Shown: positions 1-7,460, numbered from the stretch's first letter. The stretch: 64,000 nt of DNA from Streptomyces venezuelae (GCF_008642335.1 NZ_CP029191.1:5518001-5582000); one strand, 5' to 3'. A program made the numbers and translations. The notes: a model not told the origin generated them from the sequence alone.

Positions 1-1
1 C

Positions 2-745
2 GAGGCGCAGGTGGCGTTCATGTGCCCCGCCAAGGACGAGGACCGGCGCCCCTACGGCGGCTCGAAGGCCAACTCCCGCTACTTCATGGCCGTCCGCAAG
101 ATTCACAACCAGGGCCGTGCGGTGAACGTCCTGATGTGGCAGGGCACCCAGGACCCGACAAACGAGAACCTGCCCAAGCTCGTGCGCGAGGGCGCCCACA
201 CCCGCGCCTCCCTCGCGCTGGGCACGGAGTCGCAGGCGCGGATGGCGCTCGGCGATAAGGCGGTGGATGGGGGCGCGGCCCCGAACCTGCTCCGTCCCGG
301 CTTGGATCAGGGAACCCTGATCCTGGCATCCAGCGGCATCGACATCCCACAGGGCCAGTCGTCCATCACGGTGCGCACGCACTACATCAACGACGACGAC
401 GCCAAGGCCATCACCGAGCGCGCGAAGGCCCTGCGGGACGGGGTCACCACCTTGCACGCCATCGACCGGAGTGAGCAGCGCGACCCGCTCACGGACATTC
501 TCTCCGTGCTCGGGGACGCGCCCCGCGTGCGGACCAAGGACGTGCTTGCGCGGCTCGCCACGCTCGACGCGGGCACGTACGGCGAGTGGTCGTTCATCAA
601 CCTCAAGCGGGTTCTCGACAACGCGGGGGCGGAGCCGTACAAGTCCGATGGCGTCATGGTCGTCTCCCGTGACCGGGTCGCCCGCGCCCTCGCCAACCGC
701 CCCGAGGACGAGGGTCCGGACGCTTCCATTTCGCACATCGACTAG
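2..745 (+). CDS. FtsK/SpoIIIE (TraB-type) DNA translocase, C-terminal part
   Basis: The reading frame is open from the window edge, so the N-terminus and the Walker A region lie upstream. The visible 247 residues hold the end of an FtsK-type motor domain. They include a conserved stretch in which a Gly-Thr-Gln-Asp-Pro turn follows a hydrophobic strand (about residues 45-55) and leads into a segment typical of AICE FtsK proteins (Asn-x-Pro-Lys-Leu-Val-Arg). The last 70 or so residues look like a winged-helix tail and could bind DNA. In AICEs this protein is the single TraB-like pump that moves double-stranded DNA between hyphae. A cluster of 8-bp repeats begins 20 bases after the stop, which is where a TraB recognition locus would be expected. 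Confidence 0.8.
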   Translation, partial: EAQVAFMCPAKDEDRRPYGGSKANSRYFMAVRKIHNQGRAVNVLMWQGTQDPTNENLPKLVREGAHTRASLALGTESQARMALGDKAVDGGAAPNLLRPGLDQGTLILASSGIDIPQGQSSITVRTHYINDDDAKAITERAKALRDGVTTLHAIDRSEQRDPLTDILSVLGDAPRVRTKDVLARLATLDAGTYGEWSFINLKRVLDNAGAEPYKSDGVMVVSRDRVARALANRPEDEGPDASISHID

Positions 746-765
746 AGGGAGCCGAGCCGCTTCGG

Positions 766-926
766 GGCAGGGAGGCAGGGAGAACTCCCTGACCGCCTCC
801 CTGCCCCGCCTCCCTGCCCCTGACCTGCACAAATGATCGTTCAGGGAGGCAGGGAGGCACCACAGGTCACCCCCCTGAAACCCCCTCCTGAGAGCCCCCG
901 GAAGGGGGTGTCTCTGCCTCCCTGAA
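766..926. repeat. Cluster of GGCAGGGA 8-bp repeats (candidate clt/TRS locus)
   Basis: GGCAGGGA occurs in exact tandem at 766-773 and 774-781. Its complement TCCCTGCC occurs at 798-805 and 811-818, and a further copy sits at 848-855. The 16-mer TTCAGGGAGGCAGGGA (840-855) is repeated as an inverted copy with one mismatch at 911-926. The cluster fills the gap between the translocase gene and the next gene. Streptomyces TraB proteins are known to recognise short 8-bp repeats in the clt locus, so a transfer site is the best reading, but a replication or regulatory role is possible. Confidence 0.7.
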
Positions 927-947
927 CGCTTGATGAAGGGATTCCGC

Positions 948-1382
948 ATGCATTCCGACACCACCCCCGAGGCGGCCGTCACGGGCGCCGATCTGAGCGA
1001 GGCGCAGGCCGACGTTGAGGCACGCCGGATCATCGCCGACGCCTACCGCGACACCACGCCCGTCGCTCAGCCCGGACGGCCCCCGATGAGTCAGGGCGCC
1101 ACCGATGCCAGCGTGCTCCTGCTCGCCGGGGGCGCCACCACCGTCATGGTCGGCGGCACCGCGAGCGCGCTCATGTATGTCTCGCAGTTCGCCGACCCGA
1201 TCGTCTGCGGCCTCGTCTTCGGCGCCCCGAGCTTCCTCGTGCTCGCCCTGGCCCGCCTCGCCCGACGGGCCAAGCCCGCCCCGGACATCCACCACCACTA
1301 CGCCGGTCCGGTCCATCAGGACCAGCGCACCGTCCACAGCCGCACCAGCGGCGTGTGGGCCAAGACCACCAACCAGCACTGA
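948..1382 (+). CDS. Small AICE membrane protein (Spd-like position)
   Basis: This 144-residue protein has two hydrophobic segments, about residues 50-72 and 80-95, separated by a short loop. The last segment is followed by a basic cluster and a His-rich tail. The ATG at 948 is preferred over the upstream TTG (930) and ATG (933) because AAGGGA lies six bases before it. I recognise no named domain. In AICEs and conjugative Streptomyces plasmids, small membrane proteins next to the tra gene are often Spd proteins, which help spread DNA through septa of the recipient. That role is inferred from position and topology only. Confidence 0.6.
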   Translation: MHSDTTPEAAVTGADLSEAQADVEARRIIADAYRDTTPVAQPGRPPMSQGATDASVLLLAGGATTVMVGGTASALMYVSQFADPIVCGLVFGAPSFLVLALARLARRAKPAPDIHHHYAGPVHQDQRTVHSRTSGVWAKTTNQH

Positions 1383-1406
1383 CCAGCCCGGGGAAGGAAA
1401 TCCACT

Positions 1407-1814
1407 GTGAGCAGCGGACAACACTGCAAGACCATCCGCTACATCGCCCCGACGGAGGCGTACGCGCTGGCCCCGAGCATCCTCAGCGAGATCGGTTGGA
1501 CGACACGCACCGTCGCCGACGCGGAGTGCTTCGACGAGTTGGAGCGGGAGTACTACCTGCGCAAAGCCGCGCTGCTCGACCGCATCGCGCTGCTGGATGA
1601 GCCCGACCTGTTCAGTGACGATGACGTCACGGAGACCGCGCTCGCCGCGGCCCTGATGCTGCTGGACATCGACCGGCCGCACCTCGCCGCGCACCTCGCG
1701 GCAGAGGGCGAGAAGGACCCGCGCGGCTACGTCCGCCAGCAGTACGACCGGCAAGCCGTCTGTGTCTGCGACGACCCCGGCGAAGGCCCCTGCTTCCTGC
1801 ACCCCGACCGCTAG
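1407..1814 (+). CDS. Hypothetical AICE protein
   Basis: The product is a 135-residue soluble acidic protein that I do not recognise. It starts at GTG with a GGGAAGGAAA ribosome-binding stretch just upstream. It is predicted to be largely helical, and its C-terminus carries a Cys-x-Cys and a third Cys within the last 20 residues, which could bind a metal. It sits between the membrane protein and the primase-polymerase gene and reads in the same direction, so it is probably part of the same transfer or replication operon. Confidence 0.55.
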   Translation: MSSGQHCKTIRYIAPTEAYALAPSILSEIGWTTRTVADAECFDELEREYYLRKAALLDRIALLDEPDLFSDDDVTETALAAALMLLDIDRPHLAAHLAAEGEKDPRGYVRQQYDRQAVCVCDDPGEGPCFLHPDR

Positions 1815-1899
1815 CTACGCCAAGGGCGGCCCCCGCATCTCGCCAAAGAACCGGGGCCGCCCTTGTCACCAGCACCTATCAGAACTGGAGACATCCAGC

Positions 1900-2814
1900 A
1901 TGACGCAACCGACCGACATCCGGCGAGAGAGCCTGCTCACCGCCGCTTTGAACGCTGCGGAACGGGGCTGGCACGTCTTCCCGCTCCGTCCCGGCACCAA
2001 GCGGCCCGCGCTGCACGGCGAAGCCGCCTGCCCGCGCACCGGCCCGTGCGTCGACGGGCACCGTAAGTGGGAGCAGCGGGCCACGACCGACGTGGACCGT
2101 ATCCGCGCCACCTGGTCGCACGCCCCGTACAACGTCGGCATCGCCACCGGCCCCTCCCGACTGCTCGTCGTCGACCTGGACATGCCCAAGGACAACGGCA
2201 GTACGGACGCGCCTTGCGGCGCGACGACCTTCACGGCGCTCTGCGAGCGCGCCGGGCATGCCGTCCCCGACACCTACCGCATCCGGACTGCGAGCGGTGG
2301 GCAGCACCTGTACTTCACCGCCCCGAGCAGCGTCCGGCTGGCCAACACGGCTGGCACGCTCGCCCGGTTGGTGGACACCCGGGCGTGGGGTGGCTACGTC
2401 GTCGCTGCGGGCAGCGTCACCCCGTCCGGAAGCTACGAAGCTCTCAGCGGCCCTCTGGCGGCCCCGGTGCCGTCCTGGCTGCTGAGCATTCTCAAGCCAT
2501 CCCCTAAGCCCGCACAGGCCCCTTCTGTGGCTGTAACGGCACAATCCCGCCGATACGCCGACACTGCGCTCGCCAACGAGACGCGCACCGTCAGTGGGGC
2601 CCAACGCGGGGAGCGCGAGGCGAAGTTGTTCGCGGCGGCGCGAGCCCTGGGGCGGTTCATCGCGTGGGGCGACCTCCCCCGAGCACGGGTGGAGGCTGCT
2701 CTTCAGGAGGCGGGGGAGGCCACGGGACTGCCGGCGTCACAGTGCCGCTCGACTCTGCGCAGCGCGCTGAACTGGTCCATCGCCCACAACCCGCAGCGCC
2801 GGACGACCGCATGA
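1900..2814 (+). CDS. Bifunctional DNA primase/polymerase (prim-pol)
   Basis: The 304-residue product matches the prim-pol family of archaeo-eukaryotic-type primases found on plasmids, phages and AICEs. Features seen are the N-terminal Ala-Ala-Leu-Asn-Ala-Ala-Glu-Arg-Gly-Trp helix, a Phe-Pro-Leu-Arg-Pro-Gly-Thr-Lys motif, a metal-binding Val-Val-Asp-Leu-Asp strand near residue 90, and a later SGGQHLYF motif that holds the nucleotide-binding His. This family makes primers and extends them to start element replication. The ATG at 1900 gives the family's usual N-terminus. The stop overlaps the next start (ATGA), so the two genes are translationally coupled. The C-terminal 100 residues have no obvious helicase motifs. 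Confidence 0.85.
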   Translation: MTQPTDIRRESLLTAALNAAERGWHVFPLRPGTKRPALHGEAACPRTGPCVDGHRKWEQRATTDVDRIRATWSHAPYNVGIATGPSRLLVVDLDMPKDNGSTDAPCGATTFTALCERAGHAVPDTYRIRTASGGQHLYFTAPSSVRLANTAGTLARLVDTRAWGGYVVAAGSVTPSGSYEALSGPLAAPVPSWLLSILKPSPKPAQAPSVAVTAQSRRYADTALANETRTVSGAQRGEREAKLFAAARALGRFIAWGDLPRARVEAALQEAGEATGLPASQCRSTLRSALNWSIAHNPQRRTTA

Positions 2815-3164
2815 GTACCCCCAACCGCCCCCGCCTGAAGAGCATTCCGCCCACCACGACCGACCCGCGCCCCGCCGAACAGCGTGGGCCGCGCCCGACC
2901 GTGGGCGCCCCGAAGGGCGTCGCCGAAGGCGTCCCCACTGCTGTTCGCCCTGACTCGCAGGCTGGCGACGGGCGGTACGCCATCGCGTGGCTGCACATCT
3001 GCGCCCCGCGCGGCGCGATGCCCACCGCCACCTCGCGATGCGAGTGCGGCCGCGACCGCAGCGCGGTCGGCCTCCTGAAGGTGCTCACCCTCATCACCGA
3101 CCACAAGAACCACCGCGACGCATGCCCCCTGCGCAACCCCCAGGAAGGAAGGGCCGCCGCATGA
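2811..3164 (+). CDS. Cys/His-containing small protein in the replication block
   Basis: This 117-residue protein is encoded with ATGA overlaps at both ends, between the primase-polymerase and the DUF3631 ATPase. The first 60 residues are Pro-rich and probably disordered. The C-terminal half holds His-x-Cys, Cys-x-Cys, paired His residues and a last Cys, spaced as a zinc-binding module would be. I know no family name for it. The tight coupling suggests it works with both neighbours, for example as a DNA-binding or bridging subunit of a primase-helicase complex, which is inference. Confidence 0.6.
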   Translation: MSTPNRPRLKSIPPTTTDPRPAEQRGPRPTVGAPKGVAEGVPTAVRPDSQAGDGRYAIAWLHICAPRGAMPTATSRCECGRDRSAVGLLKVLTLITDHKNHRDACPLRNPQEGRAAA

Positions 3165-4309
3165 ACGAGACCATCGACGGCGCGGCACTGCTCGACGAGG
3201 TGGAGACCTTCCACCGGCGCTTCAACGTCTTCCCCCACGAAGCCGCCTACGTCGCCGTGGTGCTGTGGGACGCGCATGCCCACCTCATCGACTGCTTCGA
3301 GTCCACCCCGCGCCTCGCCTTCCTCTCCCCGGAACCGGGGTCCGGCAAGTCCCGCGCACTGGAGATCGTGGAAACCCTGGTGCCCAATCCGATGGCCGCG
3401 GTCGACGCGTCCGCCGCAGCCCTCTTCCGCGCCGTGTCCGGAGTCGAAGGGAGTCGGCCCACGATCCTCTTCGACGAGATCGACACCATCTTCGGCCCCA
3501 AGGCGGGGGAGAACGAACAGCTGCGCGGGTTCATCAACGCAGGCCACCGCCGCAACCGGCCGATGTTCCGGTGTGTGGGCGACGGTGCGAACCAGACGGT
3601 GCAGGCCTTCCACTCCTACACCGCTGTCGCCGTGGCGGGACTGGGGCACCTGCCCGCCACGATCCGGGACCGCTCCGTCAGCATCCGCATGCGCCGCAGG
3701 GCCCGCAACGAGCAGATCGAGCCCTACCGGACCCGCATCCACGAGAAGGAAGGGTTCGCGCTGCGCGACCTGCTTGCCGCGTGGGCGACGCAGGTCACCG
3801 AACGCGTCGCGAATGCCTGGCCGCAGATGCCCGACGACGTCACGGACCGGCCCGCGGACGTGTGGGAACCGCTCCTCGCCGTCGCGGACGCGGCAGGCGG
3901 AGCCTGGCCCGAGCGGGCCCGCACCGCGTGTGTGTCCCTGGTGACCGCCTCGCGTTCCGACGACAAGGGCAGCATCGGCGTGCGCCTGCTCACCGACCTG
4001 CGCGACCACGTCATGGCAGGCACCGACCGCCTGCCCACCGTCGCCATCCTGGACCGGCTCAACTCCCTGGATGACGCACCCTGGGCCGATTTGGGCGGCA
4101 AGCCGCTGGACAACCGGCGCCTGTCCAAGATGCTCGCCGAGTACATGACGGCCGACATCGAGCCCATCACCTCCCGCAACATCAAGACCGGCGCGAGCGT
4201 CCTCAAGGGCTACTACGCCGCTGATCTCCACGACGCGTGGCAGCGCTACTGCCCCCCACCCCCTGAAAGTCCGCTACCTCCGCTACCGGGCACCGAAAAC
4301 CTGGCCTGA
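3161..4309 (+). CDS. DUF3631 P-loop ATPase, probable replicative helicase partner
   Basis: The 382-residue protein has a Walker A motif (EPGSGKSR, about residues 57-64) and a Walker B motif (TILFDEID, about residues 102-109), followed by an AAA-like core and the C-terminal DUF3631 region. Proteins with this domain often occur with or fused to prim-pol domains in phages and integrative elements and are thought to unwind DNA or load the replication machinery. It is coupled to the upstream gene by an ATGA overlap. The 3' end of the coding sequence contains the first two copies of the CCGCTACC repeat cluster, so the candidate origin overlaps the gene's end. Confidence 0.8.
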   Translation: MNETIDGAALLDEVETFHRRFNVFPHEAAYVAVVLWDAHAHLIDCFESTPRLAFLSPEPGSGKSRALEIVETLVPNPMAAVDASAAALFRAVSGVEGSRPTILFDEIDTIFGPKAGENEQLRGFINAGHRRNRPMFRCVGDGANQTVQAFHSYTAVAVAGLGHLPATIRDRSVSIRMRRRARNEQIEPYRTRIHEKEGFALRDLLAAWATQVTERVANAWPQMPDDVTDRPADVWEPLLAVADAAGGAWPERARTACVSLVTASRSDDKGSIGVRLLTDLRDHVMAGTDRLPTVAILDRLNSLDDAPWADLGGKPLDNRRLSKMLAEYMTADIEPITSRNIKTGASVLKGYYAADLHDAWQRYCPPPPESPLPPLPGTENLA

Positions 4310-4433
4310 CCAGCAGCGATGCGGTAGCGGCAAGCCATCGTGCTTGCCGCTACCCATCCGCTACCGCTACCTCAGCCGCTACCGTCCGCACCCCCTCTGA
4401 CCTGCGAGGTAGCGGAGGTAGCGGGAGTAGCGG
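4271..4433. repeat. Cluster of about ten GGTAGCGG/CCGCTACC iteron-like repeats
   Basis: Exact CCGCTACC copies start at 4271, 4280, 4347, 4358, 4364 and 4376. The complement GGTAGCGG starts at 4323, 4408 and 4417, and a 7-of-8 copy starts at 4426. Several copies are spaced by 9 bases. The block runs from the end of the DUF3631 gene to just before xis and covers the only sizeable non-coding stretch in this part of the element. Direct and inverted iterons beside a replication module fit an origin of replication bound by an element-encoded protein. Confidence 0.75.
4323..4354. other. Perfect 13-bp hairpin inside the iteron cluster
   Basis: GGTAGCGGCAAGC at 4323-4335 is followed by a 6-base loop and its exact complement GCTTGCCGCTACC at 4342-4354. 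Each arm contains one copy of the 8-bp iteron. No T-run follows, so it is not an obvious terminator. It could be a cruciform at an origin, a single-strand priming site for the primase-polymerase, or a paired binding site for a dimeric protein. Confidence 0.65.
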
Positions 4434-4505
4434 CCCTGGGAGACCGGGGTCGGGCATCCAGGCCCCCGACGCACCCTCGACCACAACAGAAGAGAGGACC
4501 GCGGC

Positions 4506-4700
4506 ATGAGCGTCCGCGCGAGGGACGAGAAACTGACGATCAAGGAAGTGCTGGCCGACCTCAAGGTTGCCCCGGCAACCTTCTACCGGTGGCGCCAACT
4601 CGGCAAGGCTCCCCGTTCCATCAAACTCCCGAACGGCGATATCCGAATCCGGAAGTCCGAGTATGAGCGCTGGCTCTCGGAGCGGGAGGACGCTGCGTGA
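4506..4700 (+). CDS. xis: Excisionase, MerR-like helix-turn-helix (Xis)
   Basis: This 64-residue protein is a winged helix-turn-helix of the excisionase type. It has an LTIKEVLADL helix, then an APATFYRWRQLGKAP recognition region, and a wing with alternating basic residues before a final helix. Such proteins bend DNA at the att site and switch integrase from integration to excision. Its stop codon overlaps the integrase GTG start, the standard xis-int arrangement of pSAM2-type elements. The start is the first ATG after the repeat cluster. Confidence 0.85.
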   Translation: MSVRARDEKLTIKEVLADLKVAPATFYRWRQLGKAPRSIKLPNGDIRIRKSEYERWLSEREDAA

Positions 4701-6172
4701 GCACCAAGAGCAACAGCACGGCCGGGCGCCCGCGTGGGTCAGCCCGGCCGGGCTACACCTTTGATGTCAAGCTGTGGGTGATTTCGAAAACGGGACGCAA
4801 ATCCCGTCCATGGCGCGTCCGTTGGGTGGTATCCGGTCGAGTATGGGGCGGGACCTTCGCTACGTACCCGCTCGCTGAGAGTCGCCGAAATGAGCTGTGG
4901 AACGCGATGAACAGGCGGGGCGAAGCGTTCGAGATTGCTTCGGGACTCCCCGAGTCTGAAGTCCGGAACGCGGAATCCGTTGAAGCGGAAAAGGCCAAGG
5001 CGAAGAACGACCCCAACTGGTGGCTTTTCGCTCGGGAGTTCATGAAGCGCCGTTGGCGTACGGCAGCGGCTAAGACGCGTGAAGGATTCGCTGACAGTCT
5101 GGCGTCCGCAGCCTTGGGGATGATGGCGGAGAGGAGTGACGCCCCGGACGCTCTAACCGTGCGACGTGCTGTGAGGTGGGCCGTTGTCCCGTCCCACGCA
5201 GACGAGGAGCCGCCGCCTGGTCTGGAGAAGGCATGTGCCTGGCTTGCTGAAAACGCTCTGCCGCTCTCGGCGCTCACAACCTCCGACACGGCAGAGGATG
5301 TGCACTACCGGCTCGCTTACAAGCTGGACGGAAAGCTCGCAGCGAAGGACACGTACAAGCGTCGCCGCAGAGGATTCAACGCCGCGATGAATTATGCGGT
5401 CCAGCGTGGATACCTCGAATCGAACCCCATTGCCGAGTTGGAGCGGTATGCCACAGCGGGGCGTGGAGCGATTGACCCGCGCGTCCTCATGAATGCTCGC
5501 CAGGGGCGCGATTTCCTCACCGCCGTTTCGTACATCGGGTCAGTGCACCGGAACCGGGGGAGGCGACTGGTCGCATTCTTCGGATGTATTTTGTACGCCG
5601 CGATGCGTCCGGCGGAAGTCGTTGCCTTGAGGCTTGAGGACTGCCATCTACCCGAAACCGGATGGGGTGTGCTCACCCTTCGGGAGACCCGTCCCGTATC
5701 CGGCAAGACGTGGACCGACTCAGGCGAGCGCCACGACAAGCGCGGGTTGAAAATGCGGGACCCCGACACCGACCGTCCCGTTCCCATCCCGCCTGTACTC
5801 GTGGCGATGCTCCGGGCCCACGTGAAGGAGTTCGGTACGGCGGCGGATGGACGGCTGTTCCAGAACGAGCGGGGCGGTCTGGTGGGCACGTCCAGCTACT
5901 GGCGTGTCTGGCAGGAAGCCCGCCCGTTCGCGTTCCCGCCGCACAAGGTCGCGTCACCGCTCGCCGGGAAGCCATACGACGCTCGCGCCACATGCATCAC
6001 GGACTGGCTTCGCTCCGGGCTCCCCGTGGCGGAGGTGGCCCGCCGCGCAGGCACGTCCCCAGAGGTCATCGACCGGCACTACGCGGGCTGCATCGACAAC
6101 AGCGAAGCGGAGGACAACAAAAAGATCGAAAGAACCATGGGGTGGTCGGAGGACGACGCCGACGCGGCCTAG
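4697..6172 (+). CDS. int: Tyrosine site-specific integrase of the AICE
   Basis: The 491-residue protein has an N-terminal arm-binding and core-binding region and a C-terminal tyrosine recombinase domain. The box I Arg is at about residue 304 (AAMRPAEVVAL), the second catalytic Arg at about 430, and the nucleophile Tyr at about 462 (RHYAG). The usual box II HxLRH is here YDARA, so both His positions differ. Tyr at the first position is common in Streptomyces integrases, but Ala at the second is less usual. It starts at a GTG overlapping the xis stop and ends 133 bases from the tRNA-Arg 3' end, its presumed target. GC content is lower than in the flanking chromosome. Confidence 0.9.
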   Translation: MSTKSNSTAGRPRGSARPGYTFDVKLWVISKTGRKSRPWRVRWVVSGRVWGGTFATYPLAESRRNELWNAMNRRGEAFEIASGLPESEVRNAESVEAEKAKAKNDPNWWLFAREFMKRRWRTAAAKTREGFADSLASAALGMMAERSDAPDALTVRRAVRWAVVPSHADEEPPPGLEKACAWLAENALPLSALTTSDTAEDVHYRLAYKLDGKLAAKDTYKRRRRGFNAAMNYAVQRGYLESNPIAELERYATAGRGAIDPRVLMNARQGRDFLTAVSYIGSVHRNRGRRLVAFFGCILYAAMRPAEVVALRLEDCHLPETGWGVLTLRETRPVSGKTWTDSGERHDKRGLKMRDPDTDRPVPIPPVLVAMLRAHVKEFGTAADGRLFQNERGGLVGTSSYWRVWQEARPFAFPPHKVASPLAGKPYDARATCITDWLRSGLPVAEVARRAGTSPEVIDRHYAGCIDNSEAEDNKKIERTMGWSEDDADAA

Positions 6173-6217
6173 AAACTGTGTCGGAGGTGTGTCGCGAACA
6201 CTGAGAGACAACGAGAA

Positions 6218-6250
6218 AGAGCGGGAATCAGTGAGACTGACTCCCGCTCT
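6218..6250. terminator. Hairpin terminator after int
   Basis: AGAGCGGGA (6218-6226) pairs exactly with TCCCGCTCT (6242-6250). An inner TCAGT/ACTGA pairing extends the stem to a 3-base loop. It lies 45 bases after the integrase stop, and the 3' flank reads CTCGTGT rather than a strong T-run. It probably ends int transcription and shields the tRNA gene, which reads in the opposite direction. Confidence 0.7.
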
Positions 6251-6305
6251 CTCGTGTCGGCATCCGCCCAGCTCAGCGCATGATTTCCGCTGGCTGTGTG
6301 GCGAG

Positions 6306-6346
6306 TGCCCCCGGCAGGATTCGAACCTGCGCACACGGCTCCGGAG
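6306..6346. other. Presumed attachment site core within the tRNA-Arg 3' half
   Basis: Tyrosine integrases of AICEs normally recombine within the segment from the anticodon loop to the 3' end of a tRNA gene, leaving the gene intact on the int side. Here the tRNA 3' end faces int. The stretch covering the anticodon loop, T arm and acceptor arm is therefore the expected att core. The matching second copy should lie at the far left end of the element, outside this window. Confidence 0.6.
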
Positions 6347-6377
6347 GCCGTTGCTCTATCCCCTGAGCTACGGGGGC
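6306..6377 (-). tRNA. tRNA-Arg (anticodon CCG)
   Basis: The minus strand folds into a full cloverleaf. It has a GCCCCCG acceptor paired with CGGGGGC and discriminator A, a GCTC/GAGC D stem, an anticodon stem ACGGC/GCCGT with loop CTCCGGA, and a CAGG/CCTG T stem with a TTCGAAT loop. The anticodon CCG reads the Arg codon CGG. CCA is not encoded. The gene is intact despite being the integration target. Confidence 0.96.
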
Positions 6378-6577
6378 GTATCAGCACGCTTGCGCGGTGA
6401 CGGGTAGAACCCTACCAGCTCTCCAGGGCTCGCCATGAACAGGTATTTCCGTGCCTCCGGGGCGGGCCGGGAGCGGGGTCCTCCCGAGGGGGAGGGGAGC
6501 GGTGGCCGGGCGCGCCGCACGGGGCGGAAGTAGGGAAAACCGGGACGCGGTGGTGGGCGCGGACCTACTCTCGAGTT

Positions 6578-7117
6578 GTGCCAGGCGTGCCCGGCCGCGT
6601 GCTTGTTGTGGACGACAACAAGGTCATCCGGCAGCTGATCAGGGTCAACCTCGAGCTGGAGGGCTTCGAGGTCGTGACCGCGGCCGATGGTGTCGAGTGC
6701 CTGGACGTCGTGCAGCAGGTCCAGCCCGACGTGGTCACCCTCGACGTCGTGATGCCCCGGCTCGACGGGCTCCGGACCGCGGCGCGGCTGCGGTCCGACG
6801 CACGCACCCGTGATCTCCCCATCGTCGTCATCAGTGCGTGCACGCAGTACGAGGTCGAGAGCGGCCTCGATGTCGGTGTCGACGCGTTCCTCGCCAAGCC
6901 CTTCGAGCCGAACGAACTGGTCGGCATCGTCCGCCAGTTGATCTCGGCCGAGGGGAAGCGGAGAGGGAAACGGGACGGTGTGGGGGAGGGGGAGCCGGAG
7001 CCCGAGTCCGAGGGGGAAGGTGAGCCCGACTCCGGTGGGGAAAGAGTGCCGGAAGGCGTCACGGTCGGGCGTGATCTCGGTCGCGGTGGCGCGGGGTGTG
7101 AGTCCTCGGAGCAGTAG
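6578..7117 (+). CDS. Orphan response-regulator receiver protein
   Basis: Residues 6-122 form a CheY-like receiver domain with the acidic pair at Asp12-Asp13, the phosphoacceptor Asp56 in TLDVVMP, and the conserved Lys in LAKPF near residue 108. There is no DNA-binding output domain. The rest is a 55-residue tail rich in Glu, Gly and Pro that is probably disordered. No kinase gene is adjacent. Single-domain receivers of this kind act by protein contacts or as phosphate sinks. The GTG start is chosen because it leaves a six-residue lead before the first strand. The gene lies upstream of nrtL in the same direction, but a 343-base repeat-rich gap separates them. Confidence 0.85.
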   Translation: MPGVPGRVLVVDDNKVIRQLIRVNLELEGFEVVTAADGVECLDVVQQVQPDVVTLDVVMPRLDGLRTAARLRSDARTRDLPIVVISACTQYEVESGLDVGVDAFLAKPFEPNELVGIVRQLISAEGKRRGKRDGVGEGEPEPESEGEGEPDSGGERVPEGVTVGRDLGRGGAGCESSEQ

Positions 7118-7220
7118 CGGGCGTGGCTGCGGTGCCGGGGCCGGGGCCGCAGCCGGTGAGTCGGTGCTCATGGCGGGGGCGGTGAGTCGCTGCCGGTGCG
7201 CCGGTGACGTTCGCGGAGCC

Positions 7221-7346
7221 GGTGTCGGTGTCGGTGCCGGTGTCGGTGTCGGTGCCGGTCGCGCAGTCGGTGCCGCTGCCCGTCGCGGAGACGGTGTCGG
7301 TGTCGAGGCGGCCGAGTCGACGTGGCCCGTGTCGACGTGGCCCGTG
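7221..7346. repeat. Short tandem repeats in the gap before nrtL
   Basis: The 343-base gap 7118-7460 has no convincing gene. It contains two exact tandem copies of GGTGTCGGTGTCGGTGCC (7221-7238 and 7239-7256), more degenerate GTGTCGGTG units to about 7304, and two exact tandem copies of TCGACGTGGCCCGTG (7317-7331 and 7332-7346). The composition is strongly G/T-skewed on the plus strand, which points to slippage expansion. Several frames stay open here, but only through repeats. Confidence 0.8.
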
Positions 7347-7460
7347 TCCGGGGCGCCTGACCCGTCACGCAGGTCGGTGGTCGCGTCGGCCCGTCCACAT
7401 CCCGGACCATCCCCGAAACCGAGTCGCCTACCCACCCCCCTCCTCCCATACGCTGGACCC

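Larger units (their letters stand above)
1..6346. mobile_element. Right part of an AICE integrated at tRNA-Arg(CCG)
   Basis: The gene set is typical of actinomycete integrative and conjugative elements: an FtsK/TraB-type translocase, a small membrane protein, a primase-polymerase with a DUF3631 ATPase, then xis and int with overlapping start and stop next to the 3' end of a tRNA gene. Two clusters of 8-bp repeats, which are candidates for transfer and replication sites, lie between the modules. The integrase gene is visibly less GC-rich than the chromosomal genes to its right. Only one end is in the window, so the second att copy, any regulators and the translocase N-terminus are missing. The right boundary is set at the tRNA anticodon loop by analogy with other tRNA-integrated elements and is inferred, not seen. 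Confidence 0.85.

Noticed and set aside
6978..7460. Extension of nrtL into an open frame upstream
   Set aside because: The added residues come from tandem repeats and the overlap with the receiver gene. The GTG at 7461 matches the family start.
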